Of a stretch of DNA of 25,263 nucleotides, positions 1 to 7,490 are shown in pieces. The first letter of the stretch is position 1, and each line of letters begins with the position of its first letter. The position numbers were made by a program, and so were the translations under genes. The notes below the pieces were generated by a model. That model saw only the letters and a program-made list of their open reading frames with translations, ran no database searches and was not told where the DNA came from. The stretch lies in the IMG/VR virus record IMGVR_UViG_3300028188_000025, positions 1 through 25,263 of that record; one strand, 5' to 3'. The DNA comes from a virus.

Positions 1-312
1 TGTATATTGATTAACCCCCATTTGTGTTAGTATATGGTTTATAATTATAATTATATAATTGTATAAAACCTATTGTATTACACATAAACACACACACATA
101 CATATTAGTATATAAGTTTACATACATACATATAGCATATACATAACTACATATAGCATAGGGGGGGTATCAACCACAAAGAAAGAGAGTGTTATAGTAT
201 TATTATATACACATACAAAAATGTTACTATATAAAGCTATATATTATAACACATATACACATGACATGTCAATAGCATATAGAGATATTGGCTAAGGTTA
301 GCAAAGGGGGTA
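1..312. other. A+T-rich non-coding leader upstream of the terminase genes
   Basis: No credible gene is seen here; the longest ATG reading frame near its end is about 24 codons. The stretch is very A+T-rich with CA/TA microsatellite-like runs around 81-130. An imperfect inverted repeat lies at 36-70 (GGTTT at 36-40 against AAACC at 66-70, A+T-rich between them). A run of seven G sits at 161-167. Because it directly precedes the small terminase gene it may hold a packaging (pac or cos) site, but nothing in the sequence proves that. Confidence 0.6.
128..160. repeat. Direct repeat, 12 bp, two copies 21 bp apart
   Basis: ACATATAGCATA occurs at 128-139 and again at 149-160, a 21-bp period that is two helical turns. 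A shortened related copy (AATAGCATAT) lies at 271-280. The second copy abuts the G run at 161-167. Spaced repeats next to the small terminase gene resemble small-terminase recognition sites in some phages, but A+T-rich DNA also makes such repeats easily by chance. Confidence 0.5.
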
Positions 313-341
313 TTGACATTTATACGTATCCATGCTATAAT
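313..341 (+). promoter_or_regulatory. Consensus sigma70-type promoter with extended -10, upstream of the terminase genes
   Basis: TTGACA (313-318), a 17-base spacer, then TATAAT (336-341) preceded by TGC, so both hexamers are perfect and the -10 is extended. Transcription would start near 348, leaving only about 15 bases before the ATG at 363 and no room for a Shine-Dalgarno site. It probably drives the packaging and head genes. The same design (TTGACA-N17-TATAnT with TGC) recurs at 12095-12123. Confidence 0.8.
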
Positions 342-362
342 TACTGTATAAAGTATAAAACC

Positions 363-884
363 ATGAATAAAAACTATAAAATAGAATCAACTCCTAAGCA
401 GATTAAGGCTGTGAATAACATTGTAGCCCAAAAGCTTAAAGGAGAGCGTAACCTAGGCAAAGCCTTAAAGGAAGCAGGATATTCAGATATGGTAGCACAT
501 ACACCTAAAGGAGTTACTGAGAGCAAAGGATTTAAACAAGCCCTAGCTGATGCTGGTATTACAGAGACTAATGTAGCTACTATGTTAACGGAAGACTTAC
601 ATGCTAAACCACAGAATAGGTTAGGTGAGCTTAAGTTAGCAACAGAACTATTAGGCGGTAGAGAACAGAACCTCAATGTTAATGTTAATACAGAGCAGAA
701 CTTTGATTTAATTGAATCACTTATAGAACAAAATGGCGACATCGATAACCGAAAAGAAGCCAATGGAGAAGGAGAATGTAAAGGAGCCTGTGAAGAAGGC
801 GACTGCAGAGAGAGCGAAGCGAACACAGGATGTGAGCAACCTCTCACAACTCTTCAAGACCTACAATCAGAAGACAAGGAGTAA
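363..884 (+). CDS. terS: Terminase small subunit (putative)
   Basis: A 173-residue protein in the DNA-recognition role of the packaging motor. The N-terminal part (TPKQIKAVNNIVAQKL, then KALKEAGY, then TESKGFKQAL) has the pattern of phage small terminases: a helix-turn-helix region, a GYS motif and a TESKGF-like segment, followed by a LATELLGG helix and a polar tail. I chose the ATG at 363; the frame is open back to a TTG at 288, but that would run through a perfect promoter. The last 50 residues lie over the start of the large-subunit gene and are unusually acidic and Cys-containing (four Cys), suggesting overprinting. The large terminase immediately downstream supports the call. No Shine-Dalgarno sequence is visible. 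A frameshifted fusion with the next gene is possible but unsupported. Confidence 0.75.
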   Translation: MNKNYKIESTPKQIKAVNNIVAQKLKGERNLGKALKEAGYSDMVAHTPKGVTESKGFKQALADAGITETNVATMLTEDLHAKPQNRLGELKLATELLGGREQNLNVNVNTEQNFDLIESLIEQNGDIDNRKEANGEGECKGACEEGDCRESEANTGCEQPLTTLQDLQSEDKE

Positions 885-2226
885 AGAACCTGTAGTCCTT
901 TCTGAGTCTCAATCTGAGATATTCAATATAATAGTACAAAGACAACACCCAAGAAACCACATAATGACTACTACTCAATACGGGAAGTCATTTGTAGTGG
1001 CTATGGCAACCCTAGTAAGGGCTGCTACCTATCCTGAGAAATGGGCTATTATATCCTCCTCTCAACCCAAGGCTATGATTATCATGAAATACATCATTGA
1101 GATGTGTCATGAGAACCCTGAGTTTAGAGAACAGTTAGAGTTAGAGGAGAAACAGAAAGACAGACTTAAGAGAGAGGTATCTAAGACAAGAATCACCTTT
1201 AAAAGGGGCGGTGAGATATTTGTCCTTTCAGCAGATTCTAGAAATAAACAAGCAGCAGGTGAATCCCTTATGGGGTTTGGTTGTGCGAATATAGTCCTGG
1301 ATGAGTCCTCTCTTATAGATGATGACATATATGCCAAGATTAAACGTATGCTTGGTGGTCATGAAGATAACTTCATCCTTGAGATTGGCAATCCTTTTCA
1401 CAGAAATCACTTCCTAAGAAGCTACCACAATGACGATTACCACAAGGTATTCGTAGATTGGCAGAGGGCTGTAAAGGAAGGAAGACTACAGAAAGAGTTT
1501 GTAGAGGAGATGAGGAAGGAAGCATTCTTTGATGTTCTTTATGAATGTAAGTTCCCTAAGGAAGAGGATGTAGATATAGATGGTTGGTCAATCCTATTAA
1601 CAGAGGATGATGTAACCAATGCCTTTAGAACAGAAGATCCTAACTCATACGGTACCCCAAGACTAGGGGTGGACATAGCTAGGTCTGGAGGAAACTTTAA
1701 CGTTTGGGTCCTACGTACAAACAATTTTGCTCAGATACTTGGTAAGAGTACAACTAACAACCTAATGGATGTTATTGGTACCACTAAAGACCTTGCCTCT
1801 AGATATAACATAACAGAAGAGAACATCTTTATTGACGCTACAGGAATTGGTGCTGGGGTCTATGACAGGTTCAGAGAAACTGGCTGGAACGTACGAGGCA
1901 TCAACATGGCAGAGTCCGCTGTTAATAGAGATAAATATATAAACATAAGAGCCGAAGCTTTCTTTCGCCTACGGGAATGGATTAAGAAAGGTGGCACTCT
2001 TAAAAAAGATAGTGACTTCCTACAACTGAACGACCTTAAATACAAGATGCGTTCAAATGGAAAGTTAAAGATAATAGATAAAGACACACTTAGAAGAAAT
2101 GGTATTCCTTCTCCCGATGTAGCTGATGCTTTAATGCTAACATTCGGCAGAGAAGATGAGGGAAGAGCATTTGCTAATAAGAATAAGATAAAAATGAACA
2201 GACTAAAACAACCTAAATATGAGTAG
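733..2226 (+). CDS. terL: Terminase large subunit (ATPase/nuclease)
   Basis: This is the DNA-packaging motor, which translocates DNA into the prohead and cuts it. The ATPase domain has a Walker A-like TTQYGKS (residues 80-86), Walker B IVLDES (187-192, D190/E191) and a coupling-type LEIGNP (216-221). The RNase H-like nuclease domain shows acidic residues in GVDIAR (D314), FIDATG (D368) and SPDVADAL (D462/D465). The length of 497 residues is normal for the family. The start at 733 overlaps the small-subunit gene by 152 bases. An in-frame ATG at 763 is an alternative, and nothing later keeps the full ATPase domain. The 3' end overlaps the portal gene by 8 bases, so translation may be coupled. 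The gene ends in TAG, one of only three here. Product identity is secure. Confidence 0.95.
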   Translation: MATSITEKKPMEKENVKEPVKKATAERAKRTQDVSNLSQLFKTYNQKTRSKEPVVLSESQSEIFNIIVQRQHPRNHIMTTTQYGKSFVVAMATLVRAATYPEKWAIISSSQPKAMIIMKYIIEMCHENPEFREQLELEEKQKDRLKREVSKTRITFKRGGEIFVLSADSRNKQAAGESLMGFGCANIVLDESSLIDDDIYAKIKRMLGGHEDNFILEIGNPFHRNHFLRSYHNDDYHKVFVDWQRAVKEGRLQKEFVEEMRKEAFFDVLYECKFPKEEDVDIDGWSILLTEDDVTNAFRTEDPNSYGTPRLGVDIARSGGNFNVWVLRTNNFAQILGKSTTNNLMDVIGTTKDLASRYNITEENIFIDATGIGAGVYDRFRETGWNVRGINMAESAVNRDKYINIRAEAFFRLREWIKKGGTLKKDSDFLQLNDLKYKMRSNGKLKIIDKDTLRRNGIPSPDVADALMLTFGREDEGRAFANKNKIKMNRLKQPKYE

Positions 2227-3916
2227 TCAAAGCGAATTAAACAGTCTCCTACAATTATACAAAGGACAATACGAAGAACCAACAGAAATCACAGAGGGTT
2301 ATCGTTTTGATATGCCTAATACAATCAACATCATTGAGTTGTATTATGCCTCTAAGTTTAAAACTGGAGATAGAGATTCACAAGGAAACAAAAAGTATTT
2401 CTTCAACATCGTTAATCCACAATGTGGTAACGCTACAAAGAATATCGACATTGATAGAAATGAAATCAAGGTAAGAGCTGAGAGGAAGAAAGACAGAATC
2501 AAAGCCATGCTTTATAACGATAGATTGAAATGGTGGATGAAGGAAGAGAACATTGGCGTTCTACTAAACAAGATGAGTGTAAACCTTCCAATATATGGTT
2601 CTATAGTTCTTAAGAAAGTTGGAGATGACATTCACCTTATTCCGATGTCTAAGATAATGATGGAACCATCACTATCAAACAAAGACAATACACATGACAT
2701 CAACTCTGTATTCATTATAGAGGAACACAATATGTCTGCTTCTGATATAGCCAAGATGAAGAAGAAAGGCTGGGATGCAGAAGTAGTAGATAGGTTCATA
2801 GACCAGATGAGGAAGGATAGTAAGAACACAGAGATTATCTATGAGATGCATGCTGAGACTCCACCAGAGTACGAACCAACAATGTCATTCATTTCAGAAA
2901 GAGGAGACCTTTTCTTCAAAGCAAAAGAAGACAAAGCACCTTATAAGAAAATGGATTTGTTCACTATAGAGGGAAGAGCACTAGGGCTTGGTATAGTTGA
3001 ACTATTATCAGACTTACAGATTCGTAGGAATGAGATGGGTAACCAGAAAGCTGACTCAATGCGAGTTACCTCTAAGACCTTATTCCAAACCAGAGATGGA
3101 AACATTGACGGCAACATGCTAACCGACCTTCTTAACGGAGACATTATAGTAGCAGACCAACCTATTACACAGATTGATACTACAGAGAGAAACCTTGGTG
3201 CCTACGCACAGGAAGAACAAAACATAATCAAGGATACAAGAGACCTATCCTCAGCACATGAGATTGTAACAGGTGAATCATTACCTAGTAGAACTCCATT
3301 TAGATTGGGAGCAATGCAGTTACAACAGGCTTCTAAGATATTCGAATTCATTAAGGAGAACATGTCAATCTTCCTACAGGAAGTTTTTGAAGAATGGATT
3401 ATCCCTCGCTTTGAAAAGGAAATAGACAAAGACTTTGTATTCGAAGTATATGACGCTAAGACATTAAGGTCTGTATTTGAAACTGATGTTAACAGAAGGA
3501 TAAACGAAGCTACTAAGAGAATAGTATTAGAGACTGGAAGCTTCCCACCTAAAGAAGAGATAGACATCCTAAAGGAAGCACTAATGGCTGATGCTGATAA
3601 ACCTAAGTTCGTGGAAATCCTAAAGGGATACTTCAAAGACTTTAACAAAACTCTATTCATTGACATTACAGGAGAACAACATAACACAGCACAGGAAGTT
3701 GAAACAATGAGCAACATGCTACAACTAATGGCTCAGAACCCACAGATAATGCAGGACGAACAACTAAGAAGCTTCTTACTAGGCATAGCTGAAAAGACTG
3801 GTATCGATCCATCAATCCTACCAAGCTCACAGGGTAGTGCTGTACAACCTGCCTTAAACCAAACAGCACCACTAGGAGGACAGGTTCCCCTAGCTCAAAA
3901 TCCACAACAACAATAA
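2219..3916 (+). CDS. Portal protein
   Basis: A 565-residue protein likely to form the dodecameric ring at the capsid vertex through which DNA enters and leaves. It follows the large terminase directly (8-base overlap), the usual place for a portal. Features typical of portals are a GSIVLKKVGDDIHLIPM-type stretch in the first third, a GLGIVELLSDLQIRRNEM segment (wing/stem region), and a long helical C-terminal part ending in a Gln/Pro-rich tail. The tail from about residue 500 has met-rich helices (MSNMLQLMAQNPQIMQ). It ends in tandem stops TAA TAG. No Shine-Dalgarno sequence is seen; the start lies inside the preceding gene. Identification rests on gene order plus general sequence character, not on a catalytic motif. 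Confidence 0.85.
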   Translation: MSSQSELNSLLQLYKGQYEEPTEITEGYRFDMPNTINIIELYYASKFKTGDRDSQGNKKYFFNIVNPQCGNATKNIDIDRNEIKVRAERKKDRIKAMLYNDRLKWWMKEENIGVLLNKMSVNLPIYGSIVLKKVGDDIHLIPMSKIMMEPSLSNKDNTHDINSVFIIEEHNMSASDIAKMKKKGWDAEVVDRFIDQMRKDSKNTEIIYEMHAETPPEYEPTMSFISERGDLFFKAKEDKAPYKKMDLFTIEGRALGLGIVELLSDLQIRRNEMGNQKADSMRVTSKTLFQTRDGNIDGNMLTDLLNGDIIVADQPITQIDTTERNLGAYAQEEQNIIKDTRDLSSAHEIVTGESLPSRTPFRLGAMQLQQASKIFEFIKENMSIFLQEVFEEWIIPRFEKEIDKDFVFEVYDAKTLRSVFETDVNRRINEATKRIVLETGSFPPKEEIDILKEALMADADKPKFVEILKGYFKDFNKTLFIDITGEQHNTAQEVETMSNMLQLMAQNPQIMQDEQLRSFLLGIAEKTGIDPSILPSSQGSAVQPALNQTAPLGGQVPLAQNPQQQ

Positions 3917-3934
3917 TAGCGATAAAGAAAAAGC

Positions 3935-4207
3935 ATGATTAAAGTAAATAAAAGAGAACAAGACTTCTTAAACACATTCTCTAAATCAAACGAGTGGCAG
4001 ATTTATAAAGAGACTATACTTGTACCACTACTGAATGATATTGAAAGTGTTAATAGTAGTTTCCTGTTCGATAGCGAATTATCTGCTGGTGAAAAGTTCG
4101 CTGGCAGACAAATGGCTTCTAAGTTCGGCAGAGGACTGATTAGGATGACAGAGATGTTTGACGGTAACAAGACAACGACAAAGAAGCCACAAGATAACTT
4201 TGAATAA
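3935..4207 (+). CDS. Small head-module protein of unknown function
   Basis: A 90-residue protein between portal and scaffold. It appears mostly helical and soluble, with no membrane segment or recognisable motif. A central EWQIYKETILVPLLNDI helix is followed by a GEKFAGRQMASKFGRGLIRM stretch and a charged tail. Small helical proteins of this kind often sit between the portal and scaffold genes of phages, but the role is usually unknown. The leader is A-rich (AAAAAGC before ATG) without a Shine-Dalgarno site, like its neighbours. The 74 bases after it contain two small hairpins. Confidence 0.6.
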   Translation: MIKVNKREQDFLNTFSKSNEWQIYKETILVPLLNDIESVNSSFLFDSELSAGEKFAGRQMASKFGRGLIRMTEMFDGNKTTTKKPQDNFE

Positions 4208-4210
4208 ACT

Positions 4211-4250
4211 GGAGAGTAAACTCCTTAAAATCATTCGGTCACTAAAGACC
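4211..4250 (+). promoter_or_regulatory. Two small intergenic hairpins upstream of the scaffold gene
   Basis: GGAG (4211-4214) pairs with CTCC (4221-4224) around the loop AGTAAA. GGTC (4237-4240) pairs with GACC (4247-4250) around the loop ACTAAA. A second CTCCA at 4272-4276, just before the scaffold start at 4282, could compete for the upstream TGGAG. No T-run follows either hairpin, so neither is a standard terminator. A role in mRNA processing or in setting scaffold output is inference. Confidence 0.5.
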
Positions 4251-4281
4251 TTAAAATGAATAATTATTAATCTCCAATAAA

Positions 4282-4821
4282 ATGGTAGATGAACAAGAGG
4301 TAACCCCAACACCAGAAGAGGGTGAGGACAAAACCAAAGAAAATGAAGTTGTAGAGCAAGTAGATGACAAAGATTTGAAATCTGCGTTAGCTCAAAAAGA
4401 GCATTTCAGAGTAAAGACTGAAAAGCTCGAAGCAGAGAAGGCGGAACTTCTTGCGAAAGTCGAAGTCGCACAACAAAAGGAAGAGAAACCAACTCAAAAC
4501 ATAACTGAACAGTCCAACAAAGATGTTGATTCTTTGAAAGAAAGACTTGCCAAGATTGAATTTTCACAACAGAATCCAGACATAGATGCTGGAGATGTTG
4601 AACAGATTTTTGAACTAGCTGGACTAAATAGTAAATCACCAAAAGAAATTCTAGAGGAGAATGATATGGTGAAGGTCTATTTGGAAAAGAAGACTAAGGA
4701 TAAACAGGTTGCTAACGCAATTCCAGAAGGCAATAGGTCTGGTGGAATTCCACGTGAAAAACCAGTATCCGAAATGACAAGAGAAGAACACATGGAGTGG
4801 GCTAAACAGGTTATGGATTAA
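4282..4821 (+). CDS. Scaffold protein (putative)
   Basis: A 179-residue, very acidic and Lys/Glu-rich protein directly upstream of the major capsid gene. Residues 1-30 are a disordered acidic region. A coiled-coil-type heptad region follows (HFRVKTEKLEAEKAELLAKVE), then a Gln-rich linker, a second helical part, and a basic, Gly/Pro-containing C-terminal segment (RSGGIPREKPVSEMTREEHM). That is the usual layout of tailed-phage scaffolds, which template capsid assembly and then leave or are degraded. Position between portal and capsid supports it. It ends in TAA TAA. The start follows CAATAAA with no Shine-Dalgarno site. No protease gene for maturation is seen next to it; the cysteine peptidase at 13451 is far away. 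Confidence 0.75.
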   Translation: MVDEQEVTPTPEEGEDKTKENEVVEQVDDKDLKSALAQKEHFRVKTEKLEAEKAELLAKVEVAQQKEEKPTQNITEQSNKDVDSLKERLAKIEFSQQNPDIDAGDVEQIFELAGLNSKSPKEILEENDMVKVYLEKKTKDKQVANAIPEGNRSGGIPREKPVSEMTREEHMEWAKQVMD

Positions 4822-4842
4822 TAAAACTAATTCTAAACCATC

Positions 4843-5742
4843 ATGGCTTTAGGTTCAACACACACAACTCAGACCACAGCGGCATCCTATATCCCAGAAG
4901 TATGGAGCGAGCGTTTGAACGATTTCTTTCGTGCAAACTTAAGAGCTGCATCATTCTTCGAAGATTGGTCAAGCGATGTTGCTGGCGGTGGAGATATTAT
5001 CAATAGACCTAATGTTTCAGAAATGACAGCAAATAGTTATGCTTTCGGTTCTCTAACACAAGTTACATTGAATGCTCCAACACACGGTCTAATCACATTG
5101 ACAGTTAACATTCATTACGAAACATCTTTCTTACTACAAGACGATGTTATGGCTTCCTTGAAATCACCTTATGGTTCTCAAGAAGTATGGATGAAGAACG
5201 CAGGTTACACAACTGCTGCTACTTTAGAAGATGCTTTACTAGCATTATTCGAAGCATTCAGCAATACAGTAGGTGCTTCTCACTTATCTATGAACGATAG
5301 TAATATTCGTTCTGCTATTTCTACATTGAACGTTGCTAACGTACCAATGGAAGACAGAGCATTCTTCATGTACCCAACACAGATTTGGGCAGACGTAATG
5401 GGAATTGATAGATTCACTTTACTACAAAATACTAATGGTGCAGACCCAGTTCTTAAAGGACAGGTCGGTATGTTATATGGTATGCCAGTAATTGAATCGT
5501 CAAGAATTGGCGTTGGTACAGGTGTTGCTGATACTAAGGGTGCACGTTTAAATGCTTTGGCTCACAAGAGTGCATTAGCATTTGCAGTTGCTAACCCATC
5601 AGGTATGGCAGCAAACGCTGTAAGACTACAAACCCAATACTTACAAGAATATCTAGGTACTCTAGTTACAGCTGATGTTATTTTCGGTGTAATTGAGAAC
5701 AGAGATGCTTCTGGTATCTTGATGATGACATCAAGTTCATAA
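4843..5742 (+). CDS. Major capsid protein (HK97-fold, putative)
   Basis: A 299-residue protein in the standard capsid position after the scaffold. The N-terminus (YIPEVWSERLNDFFRANL) is typical of phage coats that begin with an arm and an IPEVWS motif. It is followed by GGGDIINRPNV (E-loop-like), a stretch of ITLTVNIHYETSFLLQDD, the long helix around residues 110-150, and late MLYGMPVIESSRI and LQTQYLQEYLGTLVTADVIFGV strands resembling the A-domain of HK97-fold coats. The codon choice is more even and richer in C than in flanking small genes, as expected for a highly expressed protein. A distinctive hairpin follows at 5764. The fold assignment is by general sequence pattern. Confidence 0.85.
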   Translation: MALGSTHTTQTTAASYIPEVWSERLNDFFRANLRAASFFEDWSSDVAGGGDIINRPNVSEMTANSYAFGSLTQVTLNAPTHGLITLTVNIHYETSFLLQDDVMASLKSPYGSQEVWMKNAGYTTAATLEDALLALFEAFSNTVGASHLSMNDSNIRSAISTLNVANVPMEDRAFFMYPTQIWADVMGIDRFTLLQNTNGADPVLKGQVGMLYGMPVIESSRIGVGTGVADTKGARLNALAHKSALAFAVANPSGMAANAVRLQTQYLQEYLGTLVTADVIFGVIENRDASGILMMTSSS

Positions 5743-5763
5743 TTAAAGAATATTAATTAAATA

Positions 5764-5804
5764 TTTTTCCTTTGGTGGGGGAACCATTCCGAACCCCCAT
5801 CAAA
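5764..5804 (+). promoter_or_regulatory. Strong intergenic hairpin, copy 1 of a repeated structure
   Basis: TTTTTCC (5764-5770) is followed by an 11-bp stem: 5771-5781 (TTTGGTGGGGG) pairs with 5794-5804 (CCCCCATCAAA), with one G-T pair and a 12-base loop. The right arm ends on the A of the ATG at 5804. No T-run follows, so it is not a standard terminator. A second hairpin with the same flank and outer stem is at 14809-14851. It may stabilise the capsid mRNA end, or control the next gene; both are inference. Confidence 0.7.
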
Positions 5805-6025
5805 TGGAATGGAAGGAAAAGTATATGGAAGATAAAAGAAGAGTTTCAGTTGGAATAACCAATCATATTAAAAAATTCATTAACTTCAAAGGAGATGAAA
5901 TATCCAGAGAACAAGCCCTTGGACTCAAACCAAAAATCAATATCGGTGAGCCGAAGGTCGATACAGACGAGAATAAAACAGAAGAAGGAGATGGAGGAGA
6001 AGGAGAAAAGGAAGAGGTTAAATAG
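5804..6025 (+). CDS. Small charged protein of unknown function
   Basis: A 73-residue protein with a basic N-terminal half (KYMEDKRRVSVGITNHIKKFINF) and an acidic Gly/Glu tail (EEGDGGEGEKEEVK). It sits between the capsid and glycosyltransferase genes. The ATG at 5804 overlaps the right arm of a strong hairpin. The in-frame ATG at 5825 follows AAAAGTAT, the leader type used by most genes here, and may be the true start, giving 66 residues. It ends in TAG. It could be a head-completion protein; no motif supports a specific role. Confidence 0.55.
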   Translation: MEWKEKYMEDKRRVSVGITNHIKKFINFKGDEISREQALGLKPKINIGEPKVDTDENKTEEGDGGEGEKEEVK

Positions 6026-6039
6026 TTATATTTAAAAGC

Positions 6040-7116
6040 ATGAAAGTATATTACATAAGTTCAAAATATGATGGCTGTAATTATCTGCGATGCCAATTAC
6101 CAATGTACGTAAACGGTTGGAACGGAACAAGGACAGATAATAGTGGCAAAGAGAAGCCAATGAAATTCATCCTGCCAGAAATAATGGACGCAGACATAGT
6201 AGTATTTCACAGGGCAGATACAATACAACATCATCAGCTTGGAAGAGAGTTGAAAAAAATGGGTAAGAAGATTGTATTCGATAATGACGATACATATAAG
6301 CTAGACGATGAACACCCATTTCACATGCTAGATGAAAATGGCTTCAAAGAAAATAAGAGAAGAAAGAATAACTTAATAGATAATTTTATTCTCAATTCAG
6401 ACTTAGTTACTTGCACAACAGAATTCTTAGCAGACGAATATAGAGAGATAAGTCCAAACGTAGTCGTCTTACCAAATTGTGTAGATCAATTCGATTGGGA
6501 TGAACCAATAAGGAACGAGGGCGACAAGGTTCGCATCGGAGTAGTTGGTTCAGTAGCATATAATCATGACTTTCAACACGTCAAAGATTATATAACTGAA
6601 TTAAACAAGAGAGATGATGTACAGCTTGTCTTGTTCGGACTTCATGGAATAAAACGCCAAAAGGAAAATAGACTCGTTAGAAGAGTATATAGAAAAGAAT
6701 TTGAGTTTTGGAACAACCTTGAAGGGCTTGAACATGTAGAGTGGTGTGAATTCAAAGACTATTTTAGAACATTGAATGAACTGAAATTAGACTTGATGAT
6801 TATACCAAGAGCTGAAAAAGATTTTAACAGGGCAAAGTCCAATGTTAAATTCTTGGAAGCAGCGATGCTAGAGATACCTGTTATAGCACAGGGGTTTACA
6901 ACAAATGATTCTCCATACGACAAAGATCTAAACGGAAAGAATGGCATTCTCATAAAGGACAATTCCAAATGGATGGAAGAGACTGTCAAGCTTATAGAGG
7001 ATAAAGATCTTAGAAGAAAAATTGGTAAAGAAGCTAAGCAATACGTATTGGAAAATTATTCAATAGATAAACATGCCAATAGATGGCGTGAAGAATATAA
7101 TAAATTATTAAAGTAA
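6040..7116 (+). CDS. Glycosyltransferase (GT-B fold, GT4-like)
   Basis: A 358-residue enzyme expected to transfer a sugar from an activated donor. It has two Rossmann-like halves: residues 1-160 with an AD(I/V)VVFHRAD strand region and FDNDDTY; and from IGVVGS (166-171) onward a donor-binding half. The region KSNVKFLEAAMLEIPVIA (266-283) fits the conserved donor-site stretch of GT4-type enzymes, with E273 in the expected acidic position. No signal peptide or membrane segment is seen, so it is cytoplasmic. Its start follows AAAAGC without a Shine-Dalgarno site, exactly like its structural neighbours, 14 bases after the preceding stop. A place inside the virion operon suggests glycosylation of virion or host-surface components late in infection; the acceptor is unknown. 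Confidence 0.8.
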   Translation: MKVYYISSKYDGCNYLRCQLPMYVNGWNGTRTDNSGKEKPMKFILPEIMDADIVVFHRADTIQHHQLGRELKKMGKKIVFDNDDTYKLDDEHPFHMLDENGFKENKRRKNNLIDNFILNSDLVTCTTEFLADEYREISPNVVVLPNCVDQFDWDEPIRNEGDKVRIGVVGSVAYNHDFQHVKDYITELNKRDDVQLVLFGLHGIKRQKENRLVRRVYRKEFEFWNNLEGLEHVEWCEFKDYFRTLNELKLDLMIIPRAEKDFNRAKSNVKFLEAAMLEIPVIAQGFTTNDSPYDKDLNGKNGILIKDNSKWMEETVKLIEDKDLRRKIGKEAKQYVLENYSIDKHANRWREEYNKLLK

Positions 7117-7121
7117 AAAGT

Positions 7122-7490
7122 ATGAGATTTATAGTTTTAGATGACGATAAAGTCAAAAGTTTAATCAAGAGCAAAGAAGAGATTGCCTACAAGATTAAAG
7201 ACATTACAAAAAAGATTGAAGACTTAGAGGAAGATAGAAACAAACTTGTGTTGAAGATACAACGCTATAACGATAAAGCAATACCTCTAATTGATAAATA
7301 CAAAGCAGAAGAAGAACTCGGGGAGTTCGAAGAATACAGCAGAGTATATTTCAAAGATGATGAACTTCGTTTAGAGATATTCGATTCATTAGAAGAGTTC
7401 AAGGAGTTTTATAAAAAACAGAAAGAGGAACTAAAAAAGAAACAAGAAGAAGATGGAAAACCTAGTGAAAATAAAGATACTGATAAATAA
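7122..7490 (+). CDS. Coiled-coil protein of unknown function
   Basis: A 122-residue, highly charged helical protein. Residues 8-50 form a Lys/Glu/Ile heptad-like coiled coil, residues 75-100 have a YFKDDELRLEIFDSLEEF segment, and the tail is Lys/Glu-rich and disordered. It starts 5 bases after the glycosyltransferase stop and its last 38 bases overlap the next gene, so the three are probably co-translated. It resembles small structural or assembly partners in phage operons; a specific function cannot be assigned. Confidence 0.55.
   Translation: MRFIVLDDDKVKSLIKSKEEIAYKIKDITKKIEDLEEDRNKLVLKIQRYNDKAIPLIDKYKAEEELGEFEEYSRVYFKDDELRLEIFDSLEEFKEFYKKQKEELKKKQEEDGKPSENKDTDK

Noticed and set aside
81-130. 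CA/TA-rich run as a CRISPR or IS-like repeat
   Set aside because: It is simple-sequence DNA without spacers of constant length or an associated gene.
222-293. Short ATG reading frame of about 24 codons upstream of the terminase genes
   Set aside because: Too short, A+T-rich by composition, overlapping the promoter-proximal DNA, and without any similarity or leader.
374-847. Minus-strand reading frames opposite the terminase and other genes
   Set aside because: They mirror the coding strand, are Ser/Leu-rich shadows, and lack promoters or leaders.
5098-5103. TTGACA inside the capsid gene
   Set aside because: No -10 element at the right distance; it lies in the middle of coding sequence.
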